Source of the DNA: Geosiphon pyriformis
Lineage: Eukaryota; Glomeromycota; Glomeromycetes; Archaeosporales; Geosiphonaceae
Length of the DNA: 64,000 bases
NCBI GenBank assembly: GCA_016748015.1
Contig: JAAOMT010000494.1
Span: forward strand, 1-64,000
Direction: 5' to 3'
A program made the position numbers and the translations under genes. Positions 33,976-45,106 of the stretch are shown here, piece by piece (positions within the stretch are counted from its first letter, which is position 1; each line of letters opens with the position of its first letter). A model generated the notes under the pieces. It did no database searches. It had not been told where the DNA came from and saw only the letters and a program-made list of their open reading frames with translations.

Positions 33976-36829
33976 CAAAAACAAACTTTTGGTATTTTAA
34001 TTTAAATACTTTGTTTATTAATTTTTGAAATATAAATAAAATATTTGTTAATTTAAAAAACATAATAATAAATATGGTTTTTTTTGCTAGTAAAATCTAT
34101 TTCTACTTATTAAAATTCAATAGTTAAATTTATTGTTGTAAAATATACTGATTTTTTAAATTAATTAAAAGTATTGCTAATTTTTGAAAGTAAATACATG
34201 TTTTGTTTAATAATAGTATTTAATTATTAATAATTTACATAAAATTATAATTTTTTTTTGAATACTATTATAACAAAAAATGCTTATTTATTTTTGGTTT
34301 TTTGTATAAATCTAAGCTTTTTCATCCAATTTTTTTTTAATGAATTTATTATTTTATTAATTTAATTAATAAGATTTCAAATAAATAAATCATACATTTT
34401 TGGTTTTTATTATATGTTAGATTAAGTTTATTTAACAAAAATATTCTTTTTCTTTTAATATTATTAGTTTATTTTAGATTAACAGATTTTTAATATTAAT
34501 TTTTTGATTGTTTTTATTAAATTTTTTTACTTAATTGTTAAAAATTAAAATTTAAATACTTTTTTTTAAATGTTTTCTGTATAGCTTTAATTTTTTTATT
34601 AAAAATTTAACTAATTAATTTCTAATTTTTAAAAAAAGATAAACAAAATTTGTATTTATTATTTAAGAAATAAAAAAAATTATTATACTAATATTAAATA
34701 TATAAATTATATTATTAATAGTTTTATTTTGTTTTTTTTTCTGATTGTTGTTAAAATATTTTTTTAAACATATTATAATATAGCCAATAAATAAGTTTTT
34801 TATTAACTACTAAGTCTTTATTATTTGCTTACATATTATTTAAGAGTTTTTTATTATTATTAAAAATAATAAAAGCCAATTTTTTTTTAAAATCTTTAAA
34901 ATTATTATTTTTAAATTATAACAAGAAATATTATCTAATATTAACATTTAATTATAATTAATTTGGCTTTATTATAGATTATAAACTTACAAAATTACAG
35001 TTAAAGAGAGTTTTTGCTTTTTTTAACTATTTGTTTTCAAAAATTATAGCATAATTTTTAATTTTAAATACTTTTATATTAATTTTAATACACATATTAT
35101 TAATTTTAATAAGAACAACTTTAACAATTTCTAAGTTATTATTATTATTATTATAAATTTTAATTATAAATTTAATTAATAATTTATTGATTTTTTTTTA
35201 ATTGTATTTAAAAATGCTAAATTATAATACTAATTAAAAAATTATTATTTAGTATTAAGTTTATAAAATATTTAACTATTTATATTTTGTAAATAAAAGA
35301 AATAATATTATTATTAAAAATTAATATTGTTTATTAAAAATGTTTAATTTTATATTGTTTTTTTAGATATTATTGGAATTTTTTTTTGAATTGTAAATGT
35401 ATTATAAACTAACTAAAAACAATGTAAATAGATGTTTTTATTAAATTTTTTACAATTAAATAAGAACTTAATTTCTAATTAATTTTAATAGTTTTAATTT
35501 TAGTAAATATTTAAATACTTTTGATTTTAAAGCTTTATTTTTGTTAATAAATATTAAAACAATAGTAATTTATTGCTATTTTTTTGTAATTTTATGTTAT
35601 TATTAATTAAATAAAAATTAAACAAGAAATTTTTTTTCTTTTAACTTGTATTTTTATTCTTAAAAGATATACTTATAAGTTTAAAAACTAATATTTTGTT
35701 ACTTTAATCAAAGAATCTTTTTTAAAAAAGTTTATATAGGTCTGATTTGTATTTAGATTAAATACTTAATTATTATTAATTTTATTGTTTTACTAATTAT
35801 TATTTTTTAAGTTTAAAGAAAATATTGACAAATTATTGTAATTTTGTATTATATAACTAGTGTTTTTACATTAATAACAAATTGAAAAACTTTGGTTTTT
35901 AAATTTTAAATTATATTAAGATTATTATAGCTAATTATAATAAGTTTAATATTAAAATCTTAAAAATCTTTGATTTTCCTGTTAATTTATCTATTAATTG
36001 TTTATTAAAATTTTGAATATAAGCAGTAAATAATAAAATAATTAATTAAAAAGAAAAAGCAAAATCAAGAATAGTTATTAGAAAAAAAAACATGGTTTTA
36101 AAATATATTTATTAATTAATTTTTATTTTTTAGACTATTTTTATTATTAAGTCTAATATAAAATTATTTTTAATTATAAAAAAAGCCATAGAGCATAAAA
36201 TAAATTTATTTTTAAGTTTCTAATAAAAAATAGATTTTTTGTTCTTTTGTTTAATTTTTTTCTAAATCTAAATGTTTAATTAATTTCAAATAATTTTAGC
36301 ATATTTTGTAATTACTTTTCTTAAATTTTATATTTTTTTTAATTCTATTCTCTATTTGAATATTAATATTGCAATGTAAAATTTTTTTTTAAATTATATA
36401 GTAAAAAAGATTATATTTTGGCTAATATTTTAGAAAATCATTAAATTATTTGTTAAACTGTTTTTTTAGTAGTTTTTTGAATAAATTATCTAATAAAAAA
36501 TTCTTAAAGATATTTTTCAATTATTTAAAACTTGTAATTATTATTATATTGATTAATTGTAATAATATCTTATATTATTTTATAAAATCTTAGAAGTTTT
36601 TTTAAAATAAAAGTAAAAAATTTATATTTTGATAACTTAAAACAGTTTAAATGTCTTGTAGAATTAATAATATGTTTGTTTTATTTTGTGCAATAATAGA
36701 AATTAGTATTTAGAATAAAAAATTTGAATTATTTAAAAAAGATTTAAAAACAGAAGTTATTTAATAGTTTTTTTGTTTTTAGTTTTTAAAAATAGTTTAA
36801 GTTATTAATAAGTAATTATTTAATTATAA
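33976..36829. other. AT-rich desert between two LINE tails, T-biased
   Basis: No gene seen. Plus-strand composition is T over A and G over C for most of its length, the opposite of 7303-9590. No tandem structure found beyond homopolymer runs. Confidence 0.6.
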
Positions 36830-39800
36830 TTTTTTTTTTTTTTTTACATTTAACGAATGAGACTCAAATGTTATCTAACACAATACATCAAACTAAGTGA
36901 TCTAAACTAGACACAAATTATGCATTTTCTACACATAATCAGCCACTCAGACTGATTAGAGCAACACTATAAATCTATTATAACAGATACTACACTATCA
37001 ATACCAGAAAAGAAACAGCAGAGTTTACGAAAACCAAAATGAACACCAAGCATCTCAGCAATCTTAAGCAATCTAACTACTCCAGCCAAAAGCAAAAACA
37101 ACAGACCTTGGATTACAAGAAAAACAGAACCACCATAAAGAATTAAACCATATTTTTCTATAAAGACCCTATATTTGGTCCTAACCAACCATATGTCAAC
37201 ATGGTAAGCAGCACCAAAACTTTGAACAAAGTTAATAATAATCTTCTCTGCAAACTTAGCATCATCCAAAGCAGATACAGCCTTCAGATACCAATCCCTG
37301 AACAAGAAGTCTTTGCTCAAAGTGATGTACAGCACATCATCAGAAGCACACAAAAAAAGCACCTGTAAGATCCAAGACAAAGAGAAACCCAAACTGAACA
37401 TGGCATGCCACTTAGCTAAATAAAAAGCAAGCAGATCCTTATGGATTCCAGAGTCAAATACACACACAAAAGAGTAATCAGAGCTTTCTACCTCCCCACA
37501 ATAAAAACACAAAACACTTGGATAATCCCTATTATACAAGCACTTTCGCACAGTAACTGGTAAGCAATGGTGCAAAGCTTTCAAAAAATACAAGCACAGA
37601 CCAGCAGTAAACTTGTTGGTAAATTCAGCCACTATGTGTGAGTTAAGATACCAGACCAAAGCAGTACAAACCCAATTCACATCACCAATTATATCTTTGT
37701 TAATAACAGCAGAACCAGGTCCAATCTCTTAACAAGTACAATTTACAAACTTAAAAACATCCTGAGCAAAATGCCAAATATTATTAGACACTATCACTCC
37801 ACCAGTCTTAATAAATATATTCTTAATCAAAATAGGAAGCACCAAATTTGAACTTGCAGTAGAATCAGCCAACTTGTATGTTCATTATCCAAAACACCCA
37901 AATGTTTTTTAACCTTATATCAAGAAACACTAAGCTCTTTTTTCCTAATCAGATTTACAACACTATGCCACTCCATCCAGCAATAGTTGCAGAAGTCCAG
38001 AGAAGCTAAAACTAATTCAGCAGCATAAGCATCTAAGGCAGCCTAACTGTTTGAATAAACCACAACAGAACTATGAAAAGGAACACACTTTAAAGCCAAA
38101 GTAATCACTTGTAATTCAGCCAAAGTGGAAAAAACCAACCTGTTAATCCTAATGCCAATACCTAGATCTACATCTAAGAAGTAAGCAGCTACACCACACC
38201 CCATCTTCTGTGTACCAAAATTTTTTAAAGATCTGTCTATGTAAACTTTAACCACATTCAAATTAAAAATGAGAAGACACTGTTTCAGCAAAAAAACACT
38301 ATCAGAACTATCAACATCTAATAACTGGAGTTCAGTATTAGGTAGATCATCATGAAAGGAGAAGTGAGCCAAGAAATTACATGTCAAATTGAACCAATAA
38401 GAGACTGAGCCTCTTGGATTGAGCTTTTTCCAACAATAGAAGCTTTTCTAGTCAAAAATCAAATCCTTTTTGATATATAGCTGTTCAATAAAAGCAATTC
38501 CAAATCACTTGAATGAGCATGAAACTTTATAAAACAAAAGATCTCCTAGAACCGAAAACATTGGTGTTTCACCAGAAAAACTGAATATTATATAAAAAAA
38601 GTTTTCAAGAGACATATCTCAATTCAAAAAAATTTTAACAACACCAGCCAAAAAATTGTTGACTGGACTAATACGTAACTTGACTAGACGACATAAAAGG
38701 TAAACAGACAACTAACTTAAAATCTGTAGATTAAGAAACCTATAAATAAACAAGTGACCCAGAAGCCCACCAGTATTTGAAAAACTCAGCACAGAAGCCA
38801 CTTTGCACTTAGCCTGTAACTGTTCAAAAGACTTCAGACCATACAAAGACAGATGATGAAAAGCCTCATTAGGAAAATTCTTTGGTAGTCCAGTTTTAAG
38901 TCTCAAATTTTTTCTAATTAACATGTTCCACTTAACACACACACTTTTAGGAAGAAAACTAAACTAAGATCTATAACTGACAATGAGTTGTAATACAGTC
39001 AACACCAGATAGAGAAACTGTTTGTCTGAAATAGCCTTCCTTAAAACCAAATTAACAAAGAACCTAACATTTAAATGAGCTTTTACCAAACTGGGTTTGA
39101 ATAAATTTTCAGATAACAAATAAATCCCAAGATATTTATGAGACTCTTTTTTATGAACAATTGAGATCAGTAAATCACTTATTGACAATAATGCTTCCCC
39201 CACTCTTCTATTAATAGGAATAGCCACAGTCTTTTCATTATTAATAAAGATGTTATTTATACTAAAAAACTCATTAGCAATGTCCAGAATGTACTGAGTG
39301 GCAGTCTGACTACTTCTTATCCATATTGTGTTATCAACAAAAGCACCAGCTGTCAAAAATAAAATCAAACCACCTTGGTTTTCTAACCTGCCAGTTTTAG
39401 CAACAAACCTGAAATCAATATGGTATTCACACAAACTCTTCTGTCTTTTAACTTTACATAAAAAGGGATCATAGAAGATTCTCTATAACAAGGAAGAAAA
39501 CACCTTACCCTTGTTAAGACCATCATGCATCCAGTATCCATTAGTCAGGCCAAAATCAGTTATGACATAATTAATATGATCATTGTGAATACCTCCAAAG
39601 AATCTGATAAAACAATCACACATCTTAACTTGAACCAAACTATTCCATAAATGGTGTCAACTCACAGAGTCATAGGTCTTCTACATATTCTGTAAAACAA
39701 GCCAAAGCTCACAATTTTTTTCTAAAGCATTTTTAACAACTAAACTGATAGCAAAATAGAAAATTGGATAGTAGTGTCCTTCAGCACAGAGAAATTGTCA

Positions 39801-40921
39801 CCATAAAGAACATTGAACATATTGTATGCCAACAAAATCCTATCAAAAAGTATCTTAGAGAGAATCTTATGAGCAGTCTCGATCAAAGCTATTGATCTAG
39901 TATTGGTCAAAATGCTTTTCCACTTATAAGGCTTAGAAATTATAGACACCCAAGCTTCCTTCCAGAGTTGAAGTACAGATTCACAAACCAAACAGAAATT
40001 TAAGAGATCTAACAGCATACCAAGCATAAAACTATTGCAATGTTTCCAAAATTCATTCATAATACTAAACAAACCAGCTGCTTTGCCATTTGGCAGATTC
40101 TTGATCACACGCACCAAATTTTCATAGCTAATAGTGTCCATTACTCCAGAAAAAGCATTATTGTCAACATAATTCAATGGCAGTTATTGGCATTGCCACA
40201 AATCAGGAATGTTATATGACACCATCCTCTTTTTTGTCCAACCTTCCATAATCTTGTCAACATTATTTTTAACATCAACTGGATCCACAATTAAACTACT
40301 ATTAGAAACCAGGTGGTTCAAAACCACTTTCTGAAAAAGATGTTCTAAAATACTATGAATCATGTGGTCTTTGTCAACTGTAAAATTATCCATCTATTTT
40401 TCAATAGCAGATCTGATGTCTAATCTTTCAGCATATAAAGACTTAGCCAGCTTGGATGCATAATAAAACTTTCTCACATTATAGAAAACAAAATGTATAT
40501 AATTAGAATCTGTACCAAAGCTAATAAGAACCTGAATGATAGATGTTTTGTTGGTATCCAAAAAGTCCCAACATTTTAAAAGGAAAAGAAATCTGTCAGA
40601 CACCACTTCATGAGAAGTTTTAGCAAAACCAAAACTTCTAGTTTGTGAAACCTAGATGATTCTTTGGTAAATACTTCATTATAGCCCTTAAACCATTTTT
40701 TTTTGAGAACATTATTAGCCAAAAAAAACACCACCTTATAAACAGTGTCTCACATGGCATCCAAATCTGAATATTTCTTAGATGTAAAAAACTCATCAGA
40801 GAACATAGCAGCATTGACCACCATAGTATTATTAAACTCACTTCATGTCATCTTATTAGCACTCTTAATGTCAAACTTCTAGCAATCTTTGTTTGTCTGT
40901 TTATGAAAAGAGTTTAACTGC
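36830..40921 (-). mobile_element. LINE retrotransposon, minus strand
   Basis: Read on the minus strand: linker (40841-40394), RT (40393 to about 38960), a connection region, RNase H (around 38043-38387), a C-terminal CCHC region (37680 to about 37440), a 3' UTR and a poly(A) tail seen as the T-run at 36830-36845. The endonuclease and ORF1 are missing, either by 5' truncation or because the LTR element F begins exactly at 40922. Its tail faces the tail of the LINE at 31609-33975. Confidence 0.87.
36967..40841 (-). pseudogene. LINE ORF2 relic (linker, RT, RNase H, CCHC)
   Basis: RT begins with LPNGKAAGLFSIMNEFWKH (about 40050-40110), a TNTRSIALIE motif and a catalytic box reading TAGAFVDNTIW (normally F-x-D-D). 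RNase H has YIDRSLKN where YTDGS is expected and VYSNS where a catalytic Asp is expected, so both acids are affected. The C-terminal finger is CFYCGEVESSDYSFVC with a following His. The protein would copy its own RNA at a nicked target. Many stops and the substituted active sites show that it is dead. Confidence 0.84.
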
Positions 40922-42746
40922 TGTTACTCATAAAAAAGAAAACAGATATAGGAAATAGTAAACCAATAAGAAAGTAGTAGTTAGCATGTAAGCATATTGC
41001 TCAGCAATGTGGAGCAATGTTAGAAATCACAGCACATGACTCAGCAATATAGAGCAATGTCAAAAATTATGACATATTGCTCAACAATATGAGCATTACT
41101 TGGGAAATTATAGCACATCACTTGAGAATGTGAGCAATTTTGTAGAACCCAAATTATGTATATATAGTAGTAGCATTAGAAGAAAAAAAGAGGGACCTCT
41201 TAGTTTAGATTTTATCTAAGCAACCTTTCAATTCACAAATATCAATAAATAATTATTCACTATCTTAATCTACTCTCCACTATCAACATGAAGTGTTAAT
41301 AGTAATTGATACTTAACCATGCTGGAACAATAGCTTTTGATCATGGCTATTGACAGGATACTAACTTGCAATTGCTTTTGTTTATTTCTTTATCTTCTTT
41401 ATTTTCTTTTATTTCTTTTTGTTATTTCTTTGGGGATTTACTAAATTGATTAAGGATTAAGCACTGTTACCAGAGGTTTTTGGTCTCTTTTTTTAAATGT
41501 TGTCGATGCTTGTTTGCTGTGAATTCACGTTTTCTGGATGTGATTGAACCTCCAATAACTGAATTTATTCTCAAATTATCTCCTATAATTTGAGCTGCTA
41601 GGCTTATGAATGGAATGGCCAATTCCGTGCCAATTACTTTATGTAGTTACATTGTAGTAAACATCAACTCTTTCCCAGGAATTGCTTGTCTGGAAGCTCA
41701 CTAAAATGTATAGTTACTTTGCTGTAAAAGTCAATTCTTCTACAGAAATCTCGTCTGTAGGCTACTCTAATAATTATGATGATAAAAGAAAATAAAATAA
41801 AAGAAAAGGAAAGAAAAAGAAGAAATAAGAAATTGATTTGTTAAAGTTGTTTTGAATTCAGGCCTGAAAGTGTTTTAACAGTCTACTGAAATTGGTAGCT
41901 AATCAATTTCAAACTGTTAGTTGTGTTTTTGAGAATTTTCCAAATGCAATAATTTAAAGAATTTGGTTTTTCAAATTATCTGATATTTATTTTTTTTTGT
42001 GTATGTAGGAATGGTTCTAAGTAATAAATCTAAAGTAAGATACATTTTCTCGAAGAAAGAAGCTCTTCTTTTATACAATTTGTCGTAACACTATTCTATG
42101 AACTTGAACTTTGTTATTTTCTACAATTTTGCTGAACTAAAGATACATTTCGGCAAACTACAAGTTATTTCTACGAACTATTAGATATTTTGGTGAACTA
42201 TCAATTATTTCGGCAAATTTCTATAAATTTTGGTGAACTTTTGAATGTTACATAGTTCGAGGTATTGTATGATTAATCATCGCACTTAGGTTACATTTGT
42301 GTTGTGTACAATTTGGGTTATTAATTAAATGATAATTTTGGACATTTTTGCTAATGTAATAAGTGATAATTTGAAATGATAATATATGCTAATTACTGAT
42401 AGAAATTATAAGATAGTTTTATGCTAAATGATATCTCTAATTTCGTCTGGTAATAGCACTGAAATACAGATGTTATAGGGACTGGTAAAAGACCCATAAA
42501 ACAAAGATAAAACACTTATAGATTTGAGGATAGCTTATCAGGAGGATTACCAGCCACCACACTGAGAAAAAAATTTGACGAAACTGTGGTTTTGAGAAGC
42601 TACAGATAAAACCATCAATTAAATCTCTGTTCATTATATAAAAGACTCCACAACAAAACCTTCAGATATCAACCCCAGAATACCAACCAAGCACCAAGTT
42701 ACAGATTTGTTATTTGATTTGAGATCTCAAATAATCATCTATAACA
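40922..42746 (+). repeat. 5' LTR of element F/D, interrupted by a TIR element
   Basis: It starts TGTTACTCATA and ends ATCTATAACA, right before TTTAGTGCTCCCTG. Without the 987-bp insertion and its duplicated target the length is about 830 bp, in line with the other LTRs. Its upstream part (40985-41150) has repeated ATTGCTCAGCAATAT-like palindromic units instead of the GGATTCC units of the other LTRs. TATATATA lies at 41159-41166 and the conserved stem-loop at 41281-41301. Confidence 0.87.
41467..42453 (+). mobile_element. 987-bp non-autonomous DNA-transposon-like element (hAT-like)
   Basis: It interrupts the F LTR. Its ends are exact 8-bp inverted repeats, TTACCAGA and TCTGGTAA. It is flanked by AAGCACTG (41459-41466) and TAGCACTG (42454-42461), a 7-of-8 match compatible with an 8-bp target duplication as made by hAT transposases. 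No transposase is encoded. A two-fold imperfect tandem unit of about 62 bp lies near 41640-41765. A diverged relative of the right part is at 29602-30234; that copy shares TAGCA after its end, so the exact right boundary is open. Confidence 0.68.
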
Positions 42747-42770
42747 TTTAGTGCTCCCTGTGAGGTATAA
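42747..42770 (+). promoter_or_regulatory. Primer-binding site of element F/D
   Basis: TTTAGTGCTCCCTGTGAGGT directly follows the LTR. It is the same site as in A, C and E, with TGG changed to TAG. Confidence 0.65.
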
Positions 42771-42808
42771 TTCTACAGAGAACCAGCACCAATAGCAATC
42801 ATTCAAAA

Positions 42809-44189
42809 ATGGCAAAATCTAAAAACATAGGAGCAAACCATTTAGAATTTGCCAAATCTTTGTTCTAACAGTACAGCCAACAATTAGGACTAAACAATAA
42901 CCACTTTCTAGCAGAATCTGCTTTTAACTTCTATGTTAACAATAAAATCACAGACTGTTTAGGAGAAACAGTTAACATTGAATCTGCAAAGGAAAATTTC
43001 TATACAGAATTATTTCAACATACCAGCTTATCAAGAAACTACAGTTTTGCACCAATCATCAAGAAAATCAATCAAATCATTGAAAAATATACACAACAAC
43101 AATTCCTTGTCACTTATACAGACAAAGGCAAAGGAAGACTGCAAATACCAGCAGTAACACCAAAACAAATACAACCACCTACTTGGAAGAAAACCAGAGT
43201 TGAATCACCAACAAATTCATCATACCACTATATATCCAGTAGTACTATCAACATTTTATCAACAGGTGCATTCACATTACACATGACATTAATATTTGGA
43301 TGACTACCATTTCAAAGTAAACAAAAAAAAGCAGAATTACTAGGAACCTATGGCAATTATTTTGAAGGATTTAAATTGTGATTGCCAACACCATCAGAAT
43401 TTTGATTATTGCCACTTTAACCAAATTTTGGAAACGTGAGTCTCTGAGAGATAACAGAATCAGAAGAAGAAGAAGAAGAAGAAGAAGAAGAATCTGAAGA
43501 TCAAGAATTTACTTACCTGAAACTCCAGAAATTGAAACTCTGAAATTTCAAATGCAGCACAATTAGGACGATCAAAACCCCAAAACAATTAATCAGTAAA
43601 ACTTACCTTTAGTAATTATCATCAATCAACCACCAATTGAACCAATTATTGAACCAATTCAACAGCAGCCACTTCAACTGCCCTAACAATCACAACAGCC
43701 ACTTCTACTACTGCAACAACAACTTTAACAACCACCACAACAACAAATCATAGCACCAATGGCATATGCTCCTATTGCCAAACTTGAAAAATTTACTGGC
43801 AAAGAGGATGACATCCAAGTGTGACTAAATGATATGGAAAAAGCCATTGCAGACAATGGACAGAATGACACCAGAGCCATGCAGACCATTCCCTATTTTC
43901 TTTAGGATATTGCCAATTCATGGTATCAAAGCTTGGCTAATAAACTCCAGGATTTCAATACATTTAAGCTTGTATTCTTACAATACTTCAGCAATAATAA
44001 TAGTATTAATTGGTTAGCAAACACTTTTACCACTATCAAACAAGGAGAAAATGAAGCAGTCACTACTTACTTAAGATGCTTTCATAGAAATCTGTGCCAA
44101 ATTTAAGCAATTCAGAATAACTATTTTACAGTGCCACAAATCTTAAACCAATTTATTAGAGGTCTATACAGTAGTATCCTCTAATACAT
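42809..44189 (+). pseudogene. Element F/D gag, N-terminal part
   Basis: The ATG at 42809 starts the family N-terminus (MAKSKNIGANHLEFAKSL). It is followed by the helical N-terminal domain, a linker, an acidic run encoded by about nine GAA repeats (43461-43492) and the retrotransposon-gag domain from about 43759 (MAYAPIAKLEKFTG), which breaks off at codon SSIL where C is inserted. The frame shifts once between the ATG and 43759, and several TAA/TGA stops occur at positions of Gln or Trp in sister copies. Confidence 0.82.
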
Positions 44190-45043
44190 TATTACTCATA
44201 GAAATATAGGGAATATATATTAGCATAGTTATTAACCAATCAGAAGTAGATGTAGTAAAATGTGGAATTCTAGGATTCCTCTCAGGAATTACAGGATTCT
44301 CACAAGGAATCGCAGAATTCCAGAATTCCAGGATTCCTCTTAAAGAAATTGCAGGATTCCAGGAATTCCAGGATTCCTGTTGTGAAAAATTGAGGAATTG
44401 AGGAATCTCAATTATGTATATATAGCAGTAGGATTAGAAGTTAAAAAGACAGACCTCTCAGTTTAGATTTCATGTAAACAACTTTCCAAACCACAAATAA
44501 ATAACTGTTTGTTATCTTAAACTCACTGCCCCTATCAATATAAAGTGTTGATAGTAATTGATACTTAACCACACTGGAACAATAGCTCTTGATTATGGCT
44601 ATTGATGGAATACTAACTTGCAAATTGTCTTGGCTTATTTCTTTTCTTTCTTTATTTTCTTTTCTTTTCTTTATTTTTTGCTTTGATTTTATTGTTGTTT
44701 ATTAATTCTATTGAGAATTAACATGTGGGGTACTGACATCAAGATAAATGTAACTGGTAAAAAACCCAGAAATAAAGATAGAACACTTGATTAAAGATAG
44801 TTTACCAGAAAGAATACCAGTTATCAAGCTGAGAAAGAAATTGACGAAACTGCAGTTTCGGAAAGCTATGGATAAAACTATTACCATTAAATCTCTGTCC
44901 ATTATACAAAGAACTCAACCAAATCCTTCAGATACAAACCTTTCAGACACAAATTTTCAGATCACTATCAACTGCAACTAGATTTGAGCACCAAGTTATG
45001 GGTTTGTTATTTAATCCAACATCAGAAGTAGTTACCTGTAACA
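44190..45043 (+). repeat. 5' LTR of copy C
   Basis: Runs from TATTACTCATAG (TG changed to TA at the tip) to CCTGTAACA. It contains GGAATTCCAGGATTCC-like units (44258-44395), TATATATA at 44417-44424 and the stem-loop at 44533-44553 with the loop in the TAAAG (TGAAG-type) orientation. Confidence 0.92.
44417..44424 (+). promoter_or_regulatory. TATA box of the 5' LTR
   Basis: TATATATA in the setting ATTATGTATATATAGCAGTA. The same box and setting occur in all five LTRs here (7080-7087 minus, 41159-41166, 53776-53783, 60904-60911), which supports a promoter role for the element transcript. Confidence 0.65.
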
Positions 45044-45062
45044 TTTGGTGCTTCCTGTGAGA
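45044..45062 (+). promoter_or_regulatory. Primer-binding site of copy C
   Basis: TTTGGTGCTTCCTGTGAGA begins at the first base after the LTR and starts with TGG for tRNA CCA pairing. One C-to-T change relative to copies A and F. Confidence 0.72.
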
Positions 45063-45106
45063 TATAATCCTACAAAGAACCAGCACCAACACAAATCTAA
45101 AAAGTG

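Noticed and set aside
41467-42458. The LTR interruption as a solo LTR (TG...CA, from 41465)
   Set aside because: TG...CA ends can be drawn, but the flanks then do not form a target duplication. The TTACCAGA/TCTGGTAA ends with 8-bp flanks fit better, although the shared TAGCA in the second copy leaves some doubt.
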